The position numbers and the translations under genes were made by a program. Below the pieces are notes generated by a model that did no database searches, was not told the DNA's origin, and saw only the letters and a list, made by a program, of their open reading frames with translations. Shown one piece after another: positions 56,063-64,000 of a DNA stretch of 64,000 nt. Within the stretch, counting starts at the first letter, position 1, and the number at the start of each line of letters is the position of its first letter. Source of the DNA: Ureibacillus sinduriensis BLB-1 = JCM 15800 (lineage in GTDB: Bacteria; Bacillota; Bacilli; Bacillales_A; Planococcaceae); contig NZ_JPVO01000053.1 in NCBI RefSeq assembly GCF_000772955.1, positions 186,001 through 250,000 of the forward strand, given 5' to 3'.

Positions 56063-57735
56063 AAACATCCCCCTTTTTTTAGTTGTTTTTTTCTACTTTG
56101 TGTTCGTAAAATTCTATTTTAATAGTTTTTACATTTCTCATTTTATTTAAGCGTTCACAAAATTGCAATACTTTTTATTTAAATAAAGTATAATTTTTTT
56201 AAAATTTTAAGGATTATTAGAGAATTTCTATACAAAAACGATTAAAAATGAGATTTATTCAATTAAAAATACCTATTTCAACATGTAAGTGAACCAGAAA
56301 ATATGAAAATATTTGATTATTGACAAATGCTATTATTTTCATTACTACGATACAGAACAGTTCATAACTTAAAAATATTATTCTGTTAATCACATTTCCA
56401 ATTATGGAGAAGCCAAAAGAGAAACTATATGTTGAATTGATATTCCTAAAATTAACATTTCCCTTACGTATCTATTAAGTATATTCCAAGGATATATAAA
56501 ATTGTAAAAGGGGACAGATTCGTCTACAACTCAACTCTGCGTATGTTTTAGAGATGATATGGCAGTCAATCAATAAATCGGCGAATTACATGGAAGCCAT
56601 CAATTTTGCGTATAATGATGAAAATTTTGATTAACTTATAGCGTGACAACTTAATTTTAGATTATTATTTGAATATATAAATTTCCTACGAATCTAAGAT
56701 CAATAAATAGTAGTATTATGATTAAGTTAAATTAAGTCAAAATAATGGGGAAGCAATGGAGAAGTAAAAATTGGAAGTTTGTTGGAGGTCGCAATCATAG
56801 AATTTTAAAACCATTTTGCAAATTCATGGTATATATAAGCGAAATTCATCTTCAATTCGAAGCCTAGTTACATTGCGAAATCTCATCAATTGCTGAACGC
56901 TTGAAACCGGCAAGAAGAATAGCGAATTTATTTTTAATTTTAAGGATTAATGGACTGAAGACTTTTTGTTATTTGGAAAGAGACTTTTATATAAATTATT
57001 TAATATAATTGAATTCAGTATTTGTTACCGTATCGATACAGAAAAATGAATCGTGTTTAAAATTCAAAACGATCAATACGGGTAATTTTTTAATCCTGTC
57101 TCACTATTATAAGTATACTTTTGAAATGAAACACAACTTCCTATAATAGATATTATGTAAACTAGAAAAAATTCCGAGAGTACTTCACACATTTTTTAAA
57201 GTTCCTCTATCTCCTTTCTTTTCTGTACATTGACTTCAATTGGACAAACTATTCAGCATATCGGAGTTCTTGTGGCTCTTATTTCATTAACAATTATTAT
57301 AATACCTATTGGCTTATAAATTTGTCTAATTCTATTTCTTCTCAATTGATTGAAGTATTTTCTACTAGATCAGCAACCTATATAAAACCAGACAATTGGA
57401 TTTCTTTACCTTATGCCTATAATTATCTTCACCGTTGATCATTATGCAGCATTATTAAACATAAACATTTTTCCGATAACATTATTGAATTATGCTCAAT
57501 CCGTATCAAAATTTCCTTCAATTTAAAATATAGTTCCTCAATGAAAAGAACACATTCTTTATTAAAGGATATCCACGGTTTGCTGATTATAAATTGCATA
57601 CTCTTAACTACATATGTCTCTTCATTTTGTATTGCTGCACATTAATCTATTGAGGATAATAAATCTATTACAAAATTGTGCCAGAATGTAGTATATACAT
57701 TTGATCAGGTCTAAAACATGTTCCGATCATTGATG
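56063..57735. other. Gene desert, 1.67 kb, very AT-rich
   Basis: No intact gene on either strand. Base composition is more AT-rich than the flanks and stops are dense in all frames. The only coding-like trace is at 57229-57540 (separate entry). Possible reasons are decayed DNA from an old insertion or a long regulatory spacer. No transposase, terminal repeats or tRNA scar are visible to me. Confidence 0.6.
57229..57540 (+). pseudogene. Possible decayed membrane-protein frame
   Basis: One plus-strand frame reads IGQTIQHIGVLVALISLTII, then stop, ICLILFLLN, stop, LKYFLLDQQPI, stop, and NQTIGFLYLMPIIIFTVDH to a final stop. The hydrophobic pattern through three in-frame stops suggests a degraded multi-helix protein. 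AT-rich DNA encodes hydrophobic runs by chance, so this is weak evidence. Confidence 0.25.
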
Positions 57736-58773
57736 TTACCGTCTTGTTATTTTCTTGGAGCATTTATAAACAGTATCTCCAAAGGAGCGAATATCTTTTA
57801 GATAATCGTAGCCTTCTGGTGAACCATATCGGTTGAACATTCTTACTGCTACTACCTTTTCTTCTGGAATGACGAGCAGGGCAACATTTGTATAGCCGAG
57901 TAATTGATAGGAGCGACTTGGAACTGCATCTCCTATTTGATTAAAGCTATCGTTTTTGTCTTTCTCGAACCATAAAAATCCATTCTTTTGAATAAGATGT
58001 TTATGGTTTGGCGTCTGAATGGAGGTTGCCATTTGAATAATTTCTCTAGGAATGATTTGTTTTCCTCCCCATTTCCCTCCTGTTAAATGGATGTAACCCC
58101 ATAGAGTAAGCTCTTGGGCAGACGCATACATATTCATTCCAGATCCATCTACTACATCTGTCTCTGTCCAGAAAATGCTATCTGAATCTCTTAAAGTGTC
58201 TGCAATTTTTAAATGAGGCTGACTCATCTTAATCCATTCGGTGGATTGCAACCCCATTTGCTCAATGACTTGCTCATTTACAATATCGGCAACAGATTTT
58301 CCCGTTGTTTTTAGGATAATAGATGTCAACAAATCAATACTAGGACCTCTATATGCCCATGATTCACCGGGTTTATATTCACCTATTAATATACTTTTCT
58401 CTATTTTTTATCCATGTGTGTGAGTTAATAAGTGACGGATGGTTACACCATTGTATGCTGATAAATGAGCGTCTTCAACAAACTGTCGGATCGGATCATC
58501 AATGGAAAAGTAGCCATTGTATATAGCGTAGGCAGCAGCAAAGCCGATATAAGCCTTTCTTACAGAGGCAATGTGGAATTGAGTATCTGATTTTACATTC
58601 CTGGCGTGTGTATCAATGGACTGTTTACCAAAATAAGACTCTGTTACAACTTTTTCGTTCTGTATAATAAATAAAGCTCCTCCACTGGAACCTATCTTTT
58701 CAGCAGTATCTTTTACGTGAGTATAAACTTCTTCAAACAAATTTGTGTATTGTTTTTCTAAAACCACTTTCAC
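57736..58773 (-). pseudogene. Beta-lactamase-fold serine hydrolase with one in-frame stop
   Basis: Two minus-strand pieces in the same frame are separated only by TAA at 58408-58410. Piece 1 (121 residues) begins MKVVLEKQYTNLFEEV and holds the nucleophile motif S-x-x-K in FHIASVRKAYIGFAAAYA, then IRHLLTHTHG. Piece 2 continues IGEYKPGESWAYRGPSIDLL, MYASAQELTLWGYIHLTGGKWGGKQII and ends near CSKKITRR. The family (class C beta-lactamase, esterase, D-aminopeptidase) needs both halves, so the gene is inactive unless the stop is read through or is a sequencing error. Joined length would be about 345 residues, normal for the family. Confidence 0.8.
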
Positions 58774-58948
58774 TACCCCCTTGCAAATTTACTGTTTTAT
58801 CCATAAAGGATTCCAACAAAATTCAATTCGTTTTACAAACTGTAAAACCTATTATTCGTTTTATATTAGTACACCTAATTGATTTTTCCATGTAACCAAG
58901 TTTACTCAACTATAACTATTCTCGGTGTACCTGAAAACATCTTGGTTT

Positions 58949-59566
58949 TTATTTGCTTTGTGTGGCGTCGACGGCTATGTATGTATTGCTATAAAAAAGC
59001 ATGTGAATTCTCTTTATATTCCACAGTTCCTTAAAATCATTGATCGGAACTTTACGGTTATAATGCTTGCGTTCATCAACACAATTCGCCAGACGGCTTG
59101 ATGAATCTGAAAGGTAAAAGTAATCATTGTCATAGCCTACAACAGGGACAAAATGCAAATGATTAAGATCCTTCTGTGTTTTAATAAAAACAATCACGGG
59201 AGTTCCTTTACTAACCTCGCACTTTAATGTGTTAATATTTCCCTTATAATAGTTTGTTTTAAAGCCATTATTTCTTAACACCGTACGGATTCCCTTTGGG
59301 TACACAGTGCCTGCAGTCGTTTTACTTGGAAAATGCGCATACAAAGCTTGACCTTCAGCCTCTATGCCAAAATGACGCAACAGAAAAGCCGTTGAAAATG
59401 CTGCACATTCGTTATTTTTTTGGAAATCGATTCGATTGTTTTGTTGAATTAGATAATTATCCGGATAGTCTTTTTTGCGTAAAACAGGCATTGGGAATGT
59501 CATTAAATATGTATTAATGATAGTTGATATAATGATCCATACAAGCACTTGGCTAACTATAAACAT
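58949..59566 (-). CDS. Membrane-anchored C39-like cysteine peptidase
   Basis: A 205-residue protein. One helix at about 3-24 (IVSQVLVWIIISTIINTYLM) anchors or exports it. The rest is a C39-like papain fold: the oxyanion Gln region NNRIDFQKNNECAAFSTAFLLRHFG with catalytic Cys, GTPVIVFIKT, the catalytic His in LNHLHFVPVVGYDNDYFYL and Asp in SDSSS. Stand-alone C39-like proteins in Bacillales are thought to act at the cell surface. No bacteriocin precursor or ABC exporter lies nearby, so a leader-peptidase role is unlikely. Start ATG 59566 with GGGGGAAGTGT upstream. Separate from the broken hydrolase by 175 bases. Confidence 0.75.
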   Translation of the reverse strand: MFIVSQVLVWIIISTIINTYLMTFPMPVLRKKDYPDNYLIQQNNRIDFQKNNECAAFSTAFLLRHFGIEAEGQALYAHFPSKTTAGTVYPKGIRTVLRNNGFKTNYYKGNINTLKCEVSKGTPVIVFIKTQKDLNHLHFVPVVGYDNDYFYLSDSSSRLANCVDERKHYNRKVPINDFKELWNIKRIHMLFYSNTYIAVDATQSK

Positions 59567-59696
59567 ACACTTCCCCCATTTCTTTATATCAATCGACTAA
59601 TTATTCAAAGTCGTTCTTTCACTTACTTGCCTCATAAAATATAATTACTCACAACTTATACTAAATTTTAACATAAATATCCAAATCTGATTTATG

Positions 59697-59732
59697 CAAA
59701 AAAAGATGATCCCTATTAATATAGGAATCATC
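59697..59732 (-). terminator. Terminator of the glpFK transcript
   Basis: GATGATCCCTAT (59705-59716) pairs with ATAGGAATCATC (59721-59732, one mismatch) with TTTTTTT on the minus strand. Confidence 0.8.
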
Positions 59733-59794
59733 CTCTTTGCATAAACTCAATATATAGCAAACTAGCGTTTAACTTTATTTCAATTTTTGAAGAA

Positions 59795-61300
<1,506 letters not shown>

Positions 61301-61316
61301 CTATTCTCCTACTCTT

Positions 61317-62114
61317 CTACTCTTCTACTTTCGAAATAGTTGCTTGTGCTGCTGCAAAGATTGCTACTACAACAACACTGAAAATCCAAAATAATGAAGC
61401 GTCTTCCCCGTTCCAAAAGAAACTATAAAACACCGCACCATATACACCACCAATAATCGGTGCTACAACTGGCACCCAAGCATACCACCATGCAGAATCA
61501 CCTTTACCTGGAATCGGTAAAATTGCATGAGCGATACGTGGACCTAAGTCACGGGCAGGGTTGATGGCGTAGCCTGTTGGACCACCTAATGCCATACCGA
61601 TTACGAGAACCAAAATCCCGACCAAGAAAGGATTCAAACCTGATGTTAGCTCATTTGTACCAAGTACTAAAATCCCCAACACTAAAGCAAATGTACCCAC
61701 CATTTCGGCAATCATGTTAGAAGGGATATGCTTGATTGCTGGTGTTGTCGCAAATACACCAAGCTTTGCCCCTGTGTCTTTCGTACCTTTCCAATGCGGC
61801 AAGTAAACAAAGTATACTAAAACTGCACCAATAAAAGCACCGATTAGTTGCGCCAAAATAAACATAGGAACATCCGCCCATGCAAAGTTACCAATCGTTG
61901 CCAGAGCGATTGTTAAGGCAGGATTTAAGTGCGCACCACTAATTCCCCCTACTGCATACGCCGCTAAAGCTACTGCAAATCCCCAACAAATCGTAATAAT
62001 TGCCCATCCAGGACCTGCCCCTTTTGACTTATGTAAGGAAACTCCTGCTACGACACCACCACCAAATAAGATAAGAAGCATTGTACCGATTAGCTCGGCT
62101 GTAAAAGTTGACAT
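61317..62114 (-). CDS. glpF: Glycerol uptake facilitator (aquaglyceroporin)
   Basis: A 265-residue MIP-family channel with six helices and two half-helices. The first NPA box is in SGAHLNPALTIALATIG, the second in GYAINPARDLGPRIAHAI; the Asp in NPARD is typical of glycerol-conducting channels. ELIGTMLLILFGGGVVAG begins helix 1. Start: ATG 62114 behind GGGAGG; an in-frame ATG eight codons earlier lies before that site. It lets glycerol diffuse in for GlpK, encoded next. Expression should depend on antitermination at the leader at 62152-62207. Confidence 0.96.
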   Translation of the reverse strand: MSTFTAELIGTMLLILFGGGVVAGVSLHKSKGAGPGWAIITICWGFAVALAAYAVGGISGAHLNPALTIALATIGNFAWADVPMFILAQLIGAFIGAVLVYFVYLPHWKGTKDTGAKLGVFATTPAIKHIPSNMIAEMVGTFALVLGILVLGTNELTSGLNPFLVGILVLVIGMALGGPTGYAINPARDLGPRIAHAILPIPGKGDSAWWYAWVPVVAPIIGGVYGAVFYSFFWNGEDASLFWIFSVVVVAIFAAAQATISKVEE

Positions 62115-62138
62115 AGTTTTACCTCCCAAGTTATACAC

Positions 62139-62264
62139 GCATTACAAGACGAAAAAATCCGCAAATAACCGTTCTATACGTTATGTATAAGACGGTAAAT
62201 GCGGATTCCTCAACTCAACCACGTGTTTATTGACCTAGTTCTCATAATAGTTTGAAATCAATGA
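62139..62264 (-). promoter_or_regulatory. glpFK leader with GlpP-type antitermination hairpin
   Basis: Between glpP and glpF the minus strand carries a long hairpin (62156-62207): outer arm AATCCGCA/TGCGGATT, then ACCG(T)/(A)CGGT, then an inner TATAC/GTATA, followed by TTTTTTCG. In B. subtilis, GlpP bound to glycerol 3-phosphate prevents termination at just such leader hairpins before glpFK and glpD. The glpP gene directly upstream supports the same control. No catabolite-response element is clearly visible. Confidence 0.75.
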
Positions 62265-62831
62265 TTAGTCAACACTTTTTTGGAAACGTTTCCATAGTTC
62301 TTTATTCGATGTAGTAATGGCCACTGCCCCTGCCTCAATTGCTCGAGTGATTTGTTCATCTGACCGAATTAAGCCACCCGTAATAACTGGAATTCCCGTA
62401 CGCTCGTATACTTCCTCAATCATCTCCGGAATAACACCTGGCAACAGCTCAATATAGTCCGGGGCAGTCTGTTCAATAAGCGAGTAACTCTTTTCAAGCG
62501 CAATTGTATCGATTAAAAATACACGCTGAATGGCCATGATTCCACGCGACTTCGCCTTCACAATCATATTGGAACGCGTCGAAATAATACCTGTAGGACA
62601 AATATCATTGCATAAGAAGTCCGCAGCAAAATTATCGGTTTTCAAGCCATGAACTAAATCAGCATGAATAATTAACTTTTTCCCATAACGATCAGCTTCT
62701 TGCTTTAATGAACGTAAATGACTTATGTGAACTTCCAATAATACAATATATTCAAAATCACTTTTTACTACTTGCTCGAATTGTTTAATCGTTCGCGCTG
62801 CAGGAATAAGCTTTATATCACTCAATGACAT
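62265..62831 (-). CDS. glpP: Glycerol uptake operon antiterminator GlpP
   Basis: A 188-residue TIM-barrel-like regulator. Family hallmarks: IPAARTIKQFEQVVKSDFEYIVLLE, HISHLRSLKQEADRYGKKLIIHADLVHGLKTDNFAADFL, GIISTRSNMIVKAKSRGIMAIQRVFLIDT, YIELLPGVIPEMIEEV and IPVITGGLIRSDEQITRAI. It binds glycerol 3-phosphate and stabilises read-through of glp leader terminators. AAGGAGAA precedes the ATG. It sits between glpD and glpF on the same strand, while in B. subtilis glpP precedes glpFK and glpD comes last. Confidence 0.95.
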   Translation of the reverse strand: MSLSDIKLIPAARTIKQFEQVVKSDFEYIVLLEVHISHLRSLKQEADRYGKKLIIHADLVHGLKTDNFAADFLCNDICPTGIISTRSNMIVKAKSRGIMAIQRVFLIDTIALEKSYSLIEQTAPDYIELLPGVIPEMIEEVYERTGIPVITGGLIRSDEQITRAIEAGAVAITTSNKELWKRFQKSVD

Positions 62832-62872
62832 ACTATTCTCCTTAATATGAAAATATAAAATTTGATAATTCA

Positions 62873-62911
62873 GCTCATCATATGAAGTTTAAATATCTTC
62901 ATATGATGAGC
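62873..62911. terminator. 15-bp perfect palindrome between glpD and glpP
   Basis: GCTCATCATATGAAG (62873-62887) pairs fully with CTTCATATGATGAGC (62897-62911) around a 9-base loop. The T-tract on the glpD side is poor (TGAATTATC), so it may be an mRNA-stabilising hairpin or a weak terminator rather than a strong stop. Confidence 0.5.
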
Positions 62912-62939
62912 AATAATTTTTAATATATTATATTCTACC

Positions 62940-64000
62940 TTATTTCGCAGTTGTTGCACGAGTAATTTCATGATTTAGCTGTTCTGTAAATAGCGAGAGC
63001 TGTTCATTTGACCAACCGAGTTGCTGCGCCATATGTTCAACGACTGCTTCTTTATGTGCCTTTACGCTCGCGATATTGAAAAAAAGGTTGCCTGTACGAC
63101 GGACAAAGAAATCAACCGGATGCGCTACTAACTCGTGCTCAATGCCGTATTGCAGCTGGGCGAACAATGCGGCTGGCATGGATTCATTCGCTTGTGCAAC
63201 ATAACTATATACTTTCTCCACATTTGAACCGTAATGACCAGCCAAGTAAGCGGCCTCTTCTTTTGTTAAACCTGCTTTGATGCCAAGCTCAGTCTTTTTT
63301 TCGATAAACGCTTGTAGATGTTTTGAACCACCGACTTCTCCGCCTGAAATGGGCATGTTTTTCGTTATACAAGGTTTACTTGCAATGCCAAACTCCGTCT
63401 GCAAACTTGTGGCAATACGATCTACAACCGCTTCGGCCATTTTGCGGTAACCAGTTAATTTCCCACCGGCAATTGTTACTAAACCTGCTTTTGACTCCCA
63501 TACTTCATCGTGCCGGGATATTTCTGATGGGCCCTTGCCTTCCTCATGAATTAAAGGGCGCACACCTGCCCAGCTCGATTCGATATCTGCATCTGTTACG
63601 TTGACACTCGGGAACATATATTGAATTGCATTCATTATATAATCACGATCCGATTGCTCGATGTTCATGTCGCGTGGATCCCCTTCATAAAACGTGTCTG
63701 TTGTCCCGACGTATGTTTTGCCATCACGTGGAATCGCAAATACCATGCGACCATCCGGTGTATCGAAGTAAATGGCTTGCTGAAGCGGAAATTTCGACTG
63801 ATCAAATACGATATGCACACCTTTTGATAGAATCAAATGCTTACCGTTCGTTTGCCCTTCAATTGCTCTCACATCATCCACCCATGGACCCGCGGCGTTC
63901 ACTACTTTTTTCGCTTGAATTTGAATCTTTTGCTCTGTCATTAAATCAATTGCTTCAATACCGATTATTTTTCTCTCATCGTTGTATAAAAAACCGGATG
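62940..64000 (-). CDS. glpD: Aerobic glycerol-3-phosphate dehydrogenase (partial, runs off window)
   Basis: About 353 residues, the C-terminal two thirds of GlpD; the frame stays open to the right edge, so the start is outside. It oxidises glycerol 3-phosphate to dihydroxyacetone phosphate with FAD at the membrane. Visible: KKVVNAAGPWVDDVRAIEG, SKGVHIVFDQSKFPL, RMVFAIPRDGKTYVGTTDTFY, ESSWAGVRPLIHEEGKGPSEISR, VTIAGGKLTGYRKMAEAVVDR, all typical, then the C-terminal cap with AHPVDFFVRRTGNLFF. It ends about 110 bases before glpP on the same strand. Confidence 0.95.
   Translation of the reverse strand, partial: SGFLYNDERKIIGIEAIDLMTEQKIQIQAKKVVNAAGPWVDDVRAIEGQTNGKHLILSKGVHIVFDQSKFPLQQAIYFDTPDGRMVFAIPRDGKTYVGTTDTFYEGDPRDMNIEQSDRDYIMNAIQYMFPSVNVTDADIESSWAGVRPLIHEEGKGPSEISRHDEVWESKAGLVTIAGGKLTGYRKMAEAVVDRIATSLQTEFGIASKPCITKNMPISGGEVGGSKHLQAFIEKKTELGIKAGLTKEEAAYLAGHYGSNVEKVYSYVAQANESMPAALFAQLQYGIEHELVAHPVDFFVRRTGNLFFNIASVKAHKEAVVEHMAQQLGWSNEQLSLFTEQLNHEITRATTAK

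Noticed and set aside
58949-59566. Bacteriocin leader peptidase/exporter
   Set aside because: Only a single membrane helix and a C39-like domain are present; no ABC transporter part and no double-glycine precursor nearby.

Overview
The window reads as chromosomal DNA of a low-GC, endospore-forming Bacillales bacterium, most likely from the Planococcaceae/Caryophanaceae side (Lysinibacillus, Solibacillus, Paenisporosarcina or Sporosarcina-like). The reasons are a GerA-type germinant receptor operon, the yneR-plsY-parE-parC block known from Bacillus subtilis, a glp regulon with a GlpP-type leader, Gram-positive ribosome binding sites with frequent TTG starts, and AT-rich spacers. The genus is an inference.

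Layout: 0-1.3 kb holds the tail of an upstream gene and a three-gene operon (WYL-like, unknown, YolD-like) behind two LexA boxes. 1.3-7 kb holds a lipoprotein, an ion-transporter-like permease whose 5' region is duplicated downstream as a remnant, a Cys-cluster/pentapeptide-repeat protein, a decayed ABC-F ribosome-protection ATPase and a small helical-repeat protein. 7.1-13.3 kb holds a short diguanylate cyclase-like protein, a two-gene WxL surface module and a 4xPAS-GGDEF-EAL protein. 13.3-17.2 kb is gene-poor and accessory: two small genes, a TIR-like (CAP12/Pycsar-effector-like) protein with a small overlapping partner, and a decayed LysR/EamA pair. 17.5-25 kb holds an ECF sigma/anti-sigma pair and assorted single genes.

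25-38 kb is a signalling block. It contains PAS-GGDEF-EAL-PilZ, then an apparent operon of REC-GGDEF-EAL-LuxR-HTH, a hybrid histidine kinase with 4HB/HAMP/GAF and two receivers, and a CheR methyltransferase. A VanW lipoprotein and a methyl-accepting chemotaxis protein follow. Counting the 7 and 10 kb loci, four GGDEF proteins lie within 24 kb, three of them with apparently intact EAL domains, so much of the window is about making, degrading and sensing c-di-GMP. 38-43 kb is the germination operon with a second VanW gene directly downstream. 43-48 kb holds metabolic enzymes (amidohydrolase, SDR, 3-hydroxyacyl-CoA dehydrogenase, flavoprotein).

47.9-53.7 kb is conserved core (HesB-like YneR, PlsY, topoisomerase IV). 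54-56 kb is a DUF485/acetate-type SSS symporter pair. 56-57.7 kb is a gene desert with only a decayed frame. 57.7-59.6 kb has a beta-lactamase-fold serine hydrolase interrupted by one stop codon and a C39-like protein. 59.8-64 kb is the glycerol regulon in the order glpD-glpP-glpF-glpK on the minus strand, with a terminator leader ahead of glpFK; glpD runs off the window. Strongest leads: the TIR-like two-gene locus, the c-di-GMP enzyme fused to a LuxR DNA-binding domain, the WxL protein with a cytoplasmic extension ahead of its signal segment, and VanW proteins on both sides of a germination operon.
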